6,548 bases of DNA from Pirellulales bacterium (GTDB taxonomy: Bacteria; Planctomycetota; Planctomycetia; Pirellulales; JAICIG01). Shown in pieces: positions 1 through 5,333 of the stretch. Below the pieces are notes generated by a model. It saw only the letters and a program-made list of their open reading frames with translations, did no database searches and was not told the origin of the DNA. Where the stretch lies: NCBI GenBank assembly GCA_025924495.1, contig JAICIG010000439.1:1-6548 (forward strand). The letters are read 5' to 3'. Position 1 is the stretch's first letter; each line of letters begins with the position of its first letter. The translations under genes and the position numbers were made by a program.

Positions 1-140
1 GCCGCCAGTTTTGCTCTCTCGGCATCTTTGCCCGGAGCTCCGGCGGCGGCAGATTGAGCCGCCAGCGCGCGCTTGGCCTGATAAGCCTTGCCCTGGTCGC
101 TTGAACCAAGTTGTTCGCTGAGTTGTTCCACGGTTTGCAT
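1..140 (-). CDS. Partial small Ala-rich helical protein, possibly HEAT-like (N-terminus only)
   Basis: An ATG at 138-140 opens a frame that stays open to the window edge, giving 46 complete codons that begin MQTVEQLSEQLGSSDQ. An AAGGAT ribosome binding site at 149-154 lies 8 bases before the ATG, which supports this start. The visible part is soluble, rich in Ala, Gln and Lys, and predicted helical, with no signal peptide or membrane segment. The pattern of a short helix, a Gly-Ser turn and then a Lys/Ala helix is compatible with a HEAT-like repeat protein, but this is a weak resemblance and the family is not recognised with certainty. It lies 65 bases downstream of the oxidoreductase gene on the same strand without a convincing terminator between them, so the two may be co-transcribed. 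The C-terminal part is outside the window. Confidence 0.6.
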   Translation of the reverse strand, partial: MQTVEQLSEQLGSSDQGKAYQAKRALAAQSAAAGAPGKDAERAKLA

Positions 141-205
141 ATCGAAATATCCTTGTAATTCGGTGAGTTAGGTAACTGTGTTCGCACCGGCGCGAAGGCG
201 GATCC

Positions 206-1516
206 TTACACGTGCCAAGGCGCCCGCATCGGCTTACTGACGAGCAAGTTCGCCTGATCGTCGCCGGCAAATTGTTCTTTTTCAGGGTTCCAATTCAGCT
301 CGCGTCCCAACTTGATGGCGATGTTGCCCAAGTGGCAGACGGTGACGGAGCGATAACCAATCTCGACGTCGCAGATCGGCCGCTCGCGACTCTTGATGCA
401 GTCCAGCCAGTTCTCGTGATGATCGTTGCTCACGTAGAGCTTGGTCGCAAATGAGTCGGGCGAGAACTCCTTGACGATGGCGTCATAGTCCTTGAGGTTC
501 TTGCCGCCCACGGAAATTTCAATGCGGCCGCGGCTGACGAAGACCCAGCCGTCCGCGCCCGTGAATTTAATGCCGTTCTCGCCTTGCGAGTGGCAGTGCA
601 GTTCGACGCCATTGGCATACGTATATTGCACATCGAACTCGCCCGGCACGTCGTGCGGGCCATTCTCGTGGTACGTGCCGCTGCCTTTCACTTTGACCGG
701 GCCTGAGCCGTCGGCGCCGATTCCCCATTGGGCGATGTCGTTGTGGTGGGCTCCCCAGTCAGTCATTTTTCCGCCCGAGTAGTCGGAGAACCAGCGGAAC
801 TGGTAGTGGCACCGGTTCGGACTGTAGTCGGCGTACGGCGCGGGGCCGAGCCAGAAGTTCCAATCGAGTTCAGGCGGAGGCGTGGTCGGCGCCTGCCAAT
901 TCCCTGAGTCGATGCCGCCAATGTGCGTATCGACTCGCTGCAGTTTGCCGACCTTGTTGTTGCGCACCAGTTCGCAGGCCAGGCGGAAGCGCCGGTCGCT
1001 GCGCTGCTGGCTGCCGGTCTGAAACACGGTTCCATAGCGGCGCGCCGCTTCAACCATCTTCTTGCCTTCGTCAATGGTCAACGTCAGCGGCTTTTCGCAG
1101 TAGACGTCTTTGCCGGCCTCCATCGCGTAGATAGACGCCAGCGCATGCCAGTGGTCAGGCACGGCGATCAAGACGGCGTCGATGTCCTGCCGATCGCAGA
1201 GATCGCGGAAATCTTTATAGGCTTCGACGCGGCGTCCGGTCCGATCCAGCACGTCCTTGGCGGCCTGATCGCGATGATTGCGATCGACGTCGCACACGGC
1301 GGCGACCTCGATCCGTTTGTTAGGCAAGAGTTTATTTGCCAGGTGGTGGCGGCGACCAAGGTCGCCCGTGCCGATCGAGCCGACGACGACGCGATCGCTG
1401 GGGGCGGGTTCGCCCGGTTTGGCGAACACGGTTGAGGGAACGATTGTCGGCGCGGCGGCGACGGCAGCCGAGGCCTTAAGGAATTGGCGGCGATTAGGTG
1501 CTGACTTGTGGGTCAC
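206..1516 (-). CDS. Tat-exported Gfo/Idh/MocA family oxidoreductase
   Basis: This encodes an NAD(P)-dependent dehydrogenase-like protein of about 436 residues, probably acting on a sugar or cyclitol outside the cytoplasm; the substrate cannot be read from the sequence. With the GTG start at 1514-1516, a twin-arginine signal (NRRQFLK, residues 8-14) precedes a hydrophobic Ala-rich stretch and a VFA cleavage site near residue 32. The Rossmann nucleotide-binding motif GTGDLG follows at residues 49-54. The family's EKP motif, with its conserved lysine, is at 141-143. The C-terminal domain holds DWGAHHND at 253-260, where the His and Asp residues line the active site in this family. The C-terminal type resembles the version expanded in planctomycetes. 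The frame is open upstream to a TTG at 1652-1654, with ATGs at 1580-1582 and 1571-1573. The GTG is preferred because AGGAG sits 9 bases before it and it gives a normal short Tat n-region. Confidence in the family is high; the start is less certain. Confidence 0.93.
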   Translation of the reverse strand: MTHKSAPNRRQFLKASAAVAAAPTIVPSTVFAKPGEPAPSDRVVVGSIGTGDLGRRHHLANKLLPNKRIEVAAVCDVDRNHRDQAAKDVLDRTGRRVEAYKDFRDLCDRQDIDAVLIAVPDHWHALASIYAMEAGKDVYCEKPLTLTIDEGKKMVEAARRYGTVFQTGSQQRSDRRFRLACELVRNNKVGKLQRVDTHIGGIDSGNWQAPTTPPPELDWNFWLGPAPYADYSPNRCHYQFRWFSDYSGGKMTDWGAHHNDIAQWGIGADGSGPVKVKGSGTYHENGPHDVPGEFDVQYTYANGVELHCHSQGENGIKFTGADGWVFVSRGRIEISVGGKNLKDYDAIVKEFSPDSFATKLYVSNDHHENWLDCIKSRERPICDVEIGYRSVTVCHLGNIAIKLGRELNWNPEKEQFAGDDQANLLVSKPMRAPWHV

Positions 1517-1525
1517 AGCTTGGAG

Positions 1526-1530
1526 CTCCT
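1526..1530 (-). promoter_or_regulatory. Ribosome binding site that decides the oxidoreductase start
   Basis: On the minus strand AGGAG is followed by 9 bases and then GTG (1514-1516). The upstream ATG at 1571-1573 has GGGGAG only one base away, which is too close, and the TTG at 1652-1654 has no clear site. The GTG start also places the twin arginines at residues 9-10, as expected for a Tat signal. Confidence 0.55.
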
Positions 1531-1687
1531 GGCTGGCCTGGGTGAACGAGCAATCGAGACCTGGTTCAAACATACTCCCCATCGGTCGGACGGACCCAAC
1601 GGCAGAGACGCGAGCGAATGCCGGAATTCTGGCGACTGGCGCAGGGGTTTTCAAGCATTGGATGATGTTGGGCCAAGGGATTCCCAG

Positions 1688-1724
1688 GCGCCGGCTCCCG
1701 GCGCACCACGCCCCCAGAGCGTGG
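1688..1724. repeat. Two adjacent GC-rich hairpins, possible REP-like dispersed element
   Basis: The first inverted repeat is GCGCCGG (1688-1694), a CTC loop, then CCGGCGC (1698-1704), a perfect 7-base stem. One base later the second begins: CCACGC (1706-1711), a 7-base loop, then GCGTGG (1719-1724), a perfect 6-base stem. There is no T-tract on either side, so it does not look like an intrinsic terminator. Paired compact hairpins in an intergenic region resemble bacterial REP/BIME-type elements. Whether it is repeated in the genome cannot be seen from one window. Confidence 0.5.
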
Positions 1725-1862
1725 CGTCATAAGCCTTTACGGCAGTTTTGTTCTTGCAAAACGGTAGCCGCCCGTGAACAATTGGGTGATTGAGGCGGAG
1801 GAAACCGGCCAGTACCTATTTTGAGCCTCGCTGCTCCGATCGGGTCGCGGATGCTAGCGCGC

Positions 1863-1879
1863 CCGACAAATCTTGTCGG
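1863..1879. promoter_or_regulatory. 17-base palindrome, candidate operator or leader hairpin
   Basis: CCGACAA (1863-1869), ATC, TTGTCGG (1873-1879) is a perfect 7-3-7 inverted repeat about 85 bases before the adaptor start. Its size and symmetry fit a dimeric repressor site, for example of the TetR type often found at efflux genes. As RNA it would form a stable small hairpin. No regulator gene is in the window, so the bound protein, if any, is unknown. Confidence 0.4.
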
Positions 1880-1937
1880 TCGGGTAACTTTTTGCTTCAT
1901 TCGTAACACTAGTTGCGAAGGGAACTTCCCGACCGAC
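1875..1937 (+). promoter_or_regulatory. Alternative long-range pairing in the adaptor leader
   Basis: GTCGGTCGGG (1875-1884) is perfectly complementary to CCCGACCGAC (1928-1937), a 10-base stem with a 43-base loop. It uses the same bases as the right arm of the 1863-1879 palindrome, so the two structures exclude each other. If transcription starts upstream of 1863, the leader RNA could switch between them. This is inferred from base pairing only. Confidence 0.3.
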
Positions 1938-1943
1938 TAACTC

Positions 1944-1956
1944 CTCTCGTGGAGAG
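1944..1956 (+). promoter_or_regulatory. Adaptor ribosome binding site inside a small hairpin
   Basis: GGAGAG at 1951-1956 lies 7 bases before the ATG at 1964 and decides the start of the adaptor over the upstream TTG at 1913. The same bases pair with the sequence just before them: CTCTC (1944-1948), GTG, GAGAG (1952-1956). The 5-base stem would partly hide the ribosome binding site and could lower or control translation. Confidence 0.5.
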
Positions 1957-1963
1957 CATTTTC

Positions 1964-2962
1964 ATGGGCGCCATGACGGCCGAAGCTCAAGATCTCGAGT
2001 TGCGCGACGACCAGTTGGAAGCGCCGCGGCGCCGCCGCGACGGCACAGGCAGGCTATTTGTATTGGTGCTGGCGCTGGGCGCCATTGTTCTGCTGCTCCT
2101 TGTGGGGTATCTGAAGTTTTTCTCCTCCGCTGGCGACGATGCCAGCCAACACATGCTGGTTACCCAGGCCAAACGGGGCAATTTAATTGTCACCGTCACT
2201 GAGGACGGCAACGTCGAAAGCGCCCGCAACCTGGAACTGAAGTGTGAGGTGCCCGGACCGATTACGATCTTGAATATCATTCAGGACGGTACGCACGTCG
2301 AAAAAGGCGACGAACTGGTCCGGCTTGATTCGTCAACGATCGAAGACCAGGTCAACGCGCAGAAGATTGTGGTTGCCACGGCCGAGGCGAAAAAGATCAC
2401 TGAAGAGCGGACCTGGGCGGCGAACAAGATCGCCGTCGATGAATATCGGGAAGGAACATTCAAGCAAGAGATGGAACAATGCGCGGCCGATATCACGGTG
2501 GCCCGCCAGAACCTGAGCAGCGCCGAGAACACGCTGCACTACACCGAAAAAATGCACCGCAAAGGCTACGCCACGCCGTTGGAGCTGGAAGCCAACCAGT
2601 ATCGAGTCGAGCAGTGCAAGTTGAATTTGGGCGTAGCCGAGACGAAGAAGTCGGTCCTGGAGAAGTACACCAAGCTCAAGATGCTGGAGGACCTCGAAAG
2701 CAAACGCGATAGCGCCGAAGCGCTGATGAAATCGGCGCAGGCCGAATACGATCTGCAAAAGGCCAAGTTAGAACGTCTCGAAAGGCAGATGACCAAGTGC
2801 ACGATCAAGGCGCCCCAGAGCGGGATGGTCGTCTATGCCAACGACAGCGGCGGATCGCGCTTCGGCCAGCAAGGACCGAAAATCGACCTGGGCGCATCGG
2901 TCAATGAATTTCAAGCAATTCTCCGCCTGCCCGATCTGGCAAACATGCAGGTCAAGGCGTAG
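1964..2962 (+). CDS. HlyD/MacA-like efflux adaptor, N-terminal part, ended by in-frame TAG
   Basis: This is the first part of a periplasmic adaptor (membrane fusion protein) that would link an inner-membrane exporter to the outside. The 332 residues start at the ATG at 1964, chosen for the GGAGAG 7 bases upstream. Residues 1-30 are charged and cytoplasmic. A single membrane anchor follows at about 31-50. The first half of the lipoyl/barrel domain covers about 66-125. A long helical hairpin rich in Glu, Lys and Gln lies at about 130-275, and the second lipoyl half begins at CTIKAPQSG (279-287). The beta-barrel begins around 315 (FQAILRLPDL) and is cut at TAG 2960-2962, in the middle of a conserved strand. 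The next codon carries on with family sequence in the same frame, so the intact gene would have run to 3880. The truncated product lacks most of the barrel and the membrane-proximal domain and is unlikely to work alone. The product must be a pseudogene fragment, a read-through protein or the result of a sequence error. Confidence 0.9.
   Translation: MGAMTAEAQDLELRDDQLEAPRRRRDGTGRLFVLVLALGAIVLLLLVGYLKFFSSAGDDASQHMLVTQAKRGNLIVTVTEDGNVESARNLELKCEVPGPITILNIIQDGTHVEKGDELVRLDSSTIEDQVNAQKIVVATAEAKKITEERTWAANKIAVDEYREGTFKQEMEQCAADITVARQNLSSAENTLHYTEKMHRKGYATPLELEANQYRVEQCKLNLGVAETKKSVLEKYTKLKMLEDLESKRDSAEALMKSAQAEYDLQKAKLERLERQMTKCTIKAPQSGMVVYANDSGGSRFGQQGPKIDLGASVNEFQAILRLPDLANMQVKA
2960..2962 (+). 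other. In-frame amber codon splitting the efflux adaptor gene
   Basis: TAG replaces one codon between GCG (Ala) and GTG (Val) in the barrel segment reading MQVKA-stop-VHESKVDRLRPG. Both sides read as one continuous HlyD-type domain without a frame change. A single substitution from AAG, CAG or GAG would explain it. The same gene ends in TAG at 3878-3880 and the permease ends in TAG at 5301-5303, which argues against TAG being a sense codon here. Confidence 0.85.
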
Positions 2963-3880
2963 GTGCATGAATCGAAGGTAGACCGGTTGCGCCCCGGCAT
3001 GCGAGCCGTGGTTAAAATCCAAGATCGCGAGCTGCAAGGCACCGTGGCCTCCATCGCCAATCAGGCCGAGCAGACCAGCTTCTGGGCCGGTAATGTCAAG
3101 GAATATGCCACGATCATCAAGATCGACGGACACCCCGAAGGGCTAAAGCCGGGTATGACTGCCGAAGTCGAAGTCTTGGTCGATGAGCGCCGCGACGTGC
3201 TAACCGTGCCCGTGCAATGCGTCGTCGAGCAGGGAAACAAGTTCTTCTCATGGGTTAAAGCCGGACGAGATCTCCAGCGCCGAGAGGTCGTGCTGGGCGC
3301 GACGAACGACACGGAAATCGAAATCAAGGACGGCCTGAAGCCAGGCGAATACGTGTTGCAAAATCCGCGAGCCGAAATTCCCGAGGCGCGTGAAGAAGTG
3401 CTCGCTGCCCAAGATGTCGACGTCAAGAAGAAGTTTGGCAACGCGCCGCCAGGCGCAGTCGCGACGGGCGGCGCCAGTCCGCGGGGCCCCTCCGCTCCAG
3501 GCGATGCCGCGGCAGCTGGCCCCGGTCCGAACGGACCAGGCGGCGCACCGGGCGGGCCAGGAGGACCCGGTGGCCCGGGCGGACCCGAAGGCGGCCGCGG
3601 CAGAGGCGGCGCGCGGGCCATGCTCCCCTTTGCTCAACTCGATAAGAACGCCGACGGCAAGATCACCAACGACGAAGCGCCCGAGATGCAACGGTTCTTC
3701 AGCCGAATGGACGGCAATGGCGACGGCAGCGTCGATAAGGCCGAGTATCAGGCGGCCGTGGATCGTATGAAGCAAAGGCAGCAACAAGGCGGCGGTCCTC
3801 CAGGCGGGCCGCCGGGGGGCGGCCGCGGCGGGGCGGGCGGTCCTGGCGGCTACCCGGGCGCCGGGGGCGGGGGACGCTAG
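2963..3880 (+). CDS. Efflux adaptor, C-terminal part with Gly/Pro linkers and two EF-hands
   Basis: This is the continuation of the adaptor after the TAG, 305 codons counted from the GTG at 2963. Residues 1-75 complete the beta-barrel (VHESKVDRLRPGMRA and LKPGMTAEVEVLV). Residues 78-155 form the membrane-proximal domain (LTVPVQCVV and DGLKPGEYVL). Residues 160-218 are a Gly/Pro/Ala-rich linker with collagen-like GGP repeats. Two canonical EF-hand loops follow: DKNADGKITNDE at 227-238 (3641-3676) and DGNGDGSVDKAE at 250-261 (3710-3745), each with Asp/Asn at positions 1, 3 and 5, Gly at 6 and Glu at 12. A second Gly/Pro/Arg-rich tail ends the protein. HlyD-type adaptors normally stop after the membrane-proximal domain, so the calcium-binding tail is an addition. 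AAGG at 2954-2957, 5 bases before the GTG, could allow re-initiation. The resulting protein would have no signal peptide or membrane anchor and so would stay in the cytoplasm. It is best read as the second half of a broken gene. Confidence 0.85.
   Translation: MHESKVDRLRPGMRAVVKIQDRELQGTVASIANQAEQTSFWAGNVKEYATIIKIDGHPEGLKPGMTAEVEVLVDERRDVLTVPVQCVVEQGNKFFSWVKAGRDLQRREVVLGATNDTEIEIKDGLKPGEYVLQNPRAEIPEAREEVLAAQDVDVKKKFGNAPPGAVATGGASPRGPSAPGDAAAAGPGPNGPGGAPGGPGGPGGPGGPEGGRGRGGARAMLPFAQLDKNADGKITNDEAPEMQRFFSRMDGNGDGSVDKAEYQAAVDRMKQRQQQGGGPPGGPPGGGRGGAGGPGGYPGAGGGGR
3527..3592 (+). repeat. GGP-rich collagen-like coding repeat
   Basis: Short degenerate GGN-CCN repeats encode a run of Gly-Gly-Pro units between the adaptor's membrane-proximal domain and its EF-hands. 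A second Gly/Pro-rich coding stretch lies at 3788-3877 after the EF-hands. Both are likely flexible spacers. Such DNA is prone to slippage and assembly error, but the frame stays open through both. Confidence 0.7.
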
Positions 3881-3914
3881 ACGGCGCGCTGCAATTCGAG
3901 GCAGTTTTCTGGCT

Positions 3915-3943
3915 CTGCTCGCGTGAGCAGCGGCGCTGCTTTT
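3915..3943 (+). terminator. Two mutually exclusive hairpins between adaptor and permease, weak terminator-like
   Basis: CTGCTC (3915-3920) pairs with GAGCAG (3925-3930) across GCGT. Overlapping it, AGCAGC (3926-3931) pairs with GCTGCT (3935-3940) across GGC, and the second stem runs into TTTT (3940-3943). The two stems share bases 3926-3930, so only one can form at a time. The second looks like a weak intrinsic terminator and the first like a competing structure. It could reduce read-through into the permease, but the T-run is short. Confidence 0.35.
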
Positions 3944-3962
3944 CGGCACATGACTGGCATTC

Positions 3963-3966
3963 AGGG
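3963..3966 (+). promoter_or_regulatory. Ribosome binding site supporting the permease TTG start
   Basis: AGGG lies 8 bases before TTG at 3975-3977. The frame closes at a TGA at 3951-3953, and only a CTG at 3954 is available upstream, so the TTG is the best start. It leaves a normal short N-terminal cytoplasmic segment before the first membrane helix. Confidence 0.5.
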
Positions 3967-3974
3967 TTGATCGG

Positions 3975-5303
3975 TTGGGTTCCAAGTTTCTGCAAACGTT
4001 ACGCCTGGGCCTCAAGACGCTGCTGCTGCACAAGCTGCGCTCCGGGCTGGCCGTGCTCGGCATCATGATCGGCGTCACGGCGGTCATTTGGCTGGTGGCG
4101 ATGGGCGAAGGGGTCAGTTATCAGGCGCAGCAGCAGATCAAGGATCTCGGCGCCACCAACATCATTATCCGCAGCATCAAGCCAGCCGGTAATCAATCGG
4201 GCCTGCAGACCGGCATGTTCGTTTCGTATGGGGTGCTGCGCGACGATTTTCACCGTATTACGTCGACCGTTCCCACCGTGCTGCGCGCCGTACCGCTTCG
4301 CGAGATCCAAAAAGAAGTCCGCTACATGGACAAAACGGCCGAGATCACTCTGGTCGGCTGCACGCCCGACTATCTCAACATGAACAATCTGAAGCTGGCA
4401 GAGGGCCGCTTCATTTCCGATCGTGATCAGGATCGCGTCGACAACGTCTGCGTGCTGGCCCACGACACCGCCAACCAGTTGTTTCCATTCGAAGATCCCA
4501 TCGGCCGCGCCATCCAGGTGGATAAAGATTTCTATCTGATCGTCGGCGTCACGCGAGAACGCGCAGCTTCCGGCAATATCGGCGGCAGCTTCTCCGGCAA
4601 GGATTACAATCAGGACGTTTACATCCCTCTCAATACATTGCGAGCGAGAATCGGCGATCAGGTCATGACTTCGAAAGCCGGCAGTCGCGAGGGCGAGGTC
4701 GTCCAATTGAGCCAGATGACGGTGACGGTCGGCGATGTTGACGAAGTCGATGACACGGCCGCTGTGATCCGTCTGCTGCTGGAAAAGTTCCACAAGGCGG
4801 TCGATTATTCGATTATCGTTCCCAAGGAACTGCTGCGACAAGCCGCGGTGCTCCAATTGATGTTCCGCGTTCTGTCGGCGCTGATCGCCGGCATTTCGTT
4901 GCTGGTGGGTGGCATCGGCATCATGAACATCATGCTTGCGACGGTGACCGAGCGGACACGCGAGATCGGCATCCGACGTGCGCTTGGCGCGAAGCGCCGC
5001 GACATCATTCAGCAATTCCTTACCGAAACCGTCGTCCTCTCGACGATCGGCGGCGTGCTGGGGGTCGTGCTGGGATTTTGCTGCTACTGGGGGATTGCGG
5101 CGGCTCAATGGCTGTTAGAAAACCTGGCGCCAAACGTCTATCGCGATTTGCCCCCAGCCATTCAGCAACTTGAGCCGCGTATCGAGCCCTGGTCGGTGAT
5201 TGCGGCCTTCTTAGTCTCCGTAGCGGTGGGCGTCGTCTTTGGACTGTATCCCGCCCGCCGCGCGGCAATGATGGATCCGATCGAAGCCCTGCGGCACGAA
5301 TAG
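3975..5303 (+). CDS. MacB/FtsX-like ABC transporter permease
   Basis: This is an inner-membrane subunit of a MacB-type export system, 442 residues from a TTG start. One membrane helix lies at about 24-44 (AVLGIMIGVTAVIWLVAMGEG). A large periplasmic MacB_PCD-type domain follows at about 45-290. Three helices form the FtsX-type C-terminal domain at about 293-321, 346-376 and 406-426. Between the second and third is the cytoplasmic coupling segment ERTREIGIRRALGAKRRDI (326-344), the hallmark of the family, and the protein ends with YPARRAAMMDPIEALRHE. There is no ATP-binding domain: no Walker A or ABC signature appears, unlike E. coli MacB where it is fused at the N-terminus. It follows the broken adaptor by 94 bases on the same strand, and the pair would form a MacAB-like exporter with an ATPase supplied from elsewhere. 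The substrate is unknown. Its reading frame and key motifs look intact even though the adaptor is interrupted. Confidence 0.93.
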   Translation: MGSKFLQTLRLGLKTLLLHKLRSGLAVLGIMIGVTAVIWLVAMGEGVSYQAQQQIKDLGATNIIIRSIKPAGNQSGLQTGMFVSYGVLRDDFHRITSTVPTVLRAVPLREIQKEVRYMDKTAEITLVGCTPDYLNMNNLKLAEGRFISDRDQDRVDNVCVLAHDTANQLFPFEDPIGRAIQVDKDFYLIVGVTRERAASGNIGGSFSGKDYNQDVYIPLNTLRARIGDQVMTSKAGSREGEVVQLSQMTVTVGDVDEVDDTAAVIRLLLEKFHKAVDYSIIVPKELLRQAAVLQLMFRVLSALIAGISLLVGGIGIMNIMLATVTERTREIGIRRALGAKRRDIIQQFLTETVVLSTIGGVLGVVLGFCCYWGIAAAQWLLENLAPNVYRDLPPAIQQLEPRIEPWSVIAAFLVSVAVGVVFGLYPARRAAMMDPIEALRHE

Positions 5304-5306
5304 CCT

Positions 5307-5322
5307 GGCGATGCATGTCGCC
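5307..5322. terminator. Small hairpin between convergent genes, possible weak terminator
   Basis: GGCGA (5307-5311) and TCGCC (5318-5322) pair across TGCATG in the 30-base gap between the permease stop and the zwf stop. Position suggests a shared transcription end point, but the stem is short and there is no T-tract on either strand. Confidence 0.25.
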
Positions 5323-5333
5323 GCGACTGGACT

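Larger units (their letters stand above)
1517..1963. other. Divergent intergenic region with several inverted repeats
   Basis: This stretch separates the minus-strand oxidoreductase from the plus-strand efflux adaptor and should hold both promoters. It contains a double GC-rich hairpin (1688-1724), a small AT-containing hairpin (GTTTTG at 1745-1750 with CAAAAC at 1757-1762), a 17-base palindrome (1863-1879) and a hairpin at the adaptor ribosome binding site (1944-1956). The part from 1517 to 1654 is also open in the oxidoreductase frame and could be coding if an upstream start is used. I found no -35/-10 pair good enough to name as a promoter, and no convincing small gene. Confidence 0.6.

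Noticed and set aside
181..196. Hairpin TTCGC/GCGAA between the oxidoreductase and the downstream small gene
   Set aside because: The stem has only 5 base pairs and no T-tract in the direction of transcription, so it is too weak to call a terminator.
1745..1762. GTTTTG/CAAAAC hairpin in the intergenic region
   Set aside because: The stem has only 6 base pairs, mostly A-T, and lies in no meaningful position relative to a start or stop; chance is the simplest explanation.
923..1793. Plus-strand open frames opposite the oxidoreductase
   Set aside because: They lie antisense to or run past the edge of a gene with clear family motifs, and their translations show no recognisable domain.
1727..1909. 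Minus-strand frame of 60 codons in the intergenic region
   Set aside because: It has a GTG start, no good ribosome binding site, no recognisable sequence, and it crosses the palindrome at 1863-1879, so it is more likely non-coding.
1873..1910. Possible sigma-70 promoter with TTGTCG as -35 before the adaptor
   Set aside because: No acceptable -10 box lies 16-18 bases downstream, and the TTGTCG belongs to the palindrome.
2960..2962. Amber codon reassigned to an amino acid in this organism
   Set aside because: TAG serves as the final stop of the same adaptor gene (3878-3880) and of the permease (5301-5303), where the proteins end as expected, so general reassignment is unlikely.
3061..4087. 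Two long minus-strand open frames opposite the adaptor C-terminal half
   Set aside because: They are shadows of the GC-rich Gly/Pro coding repeats, rich in Pro, Ala and Arg, with no domain and no credible start.
3999..5108. Minus-strand open frame of 369 codons opposite the permease gene
   Set aside because: It lies wholly antisense to a well-recognised MacB/FtsX permease, its translation is low-complexity in charged and His/Gln/Asp residues without a known motif, and such shadows are common in GC-rich DNA.
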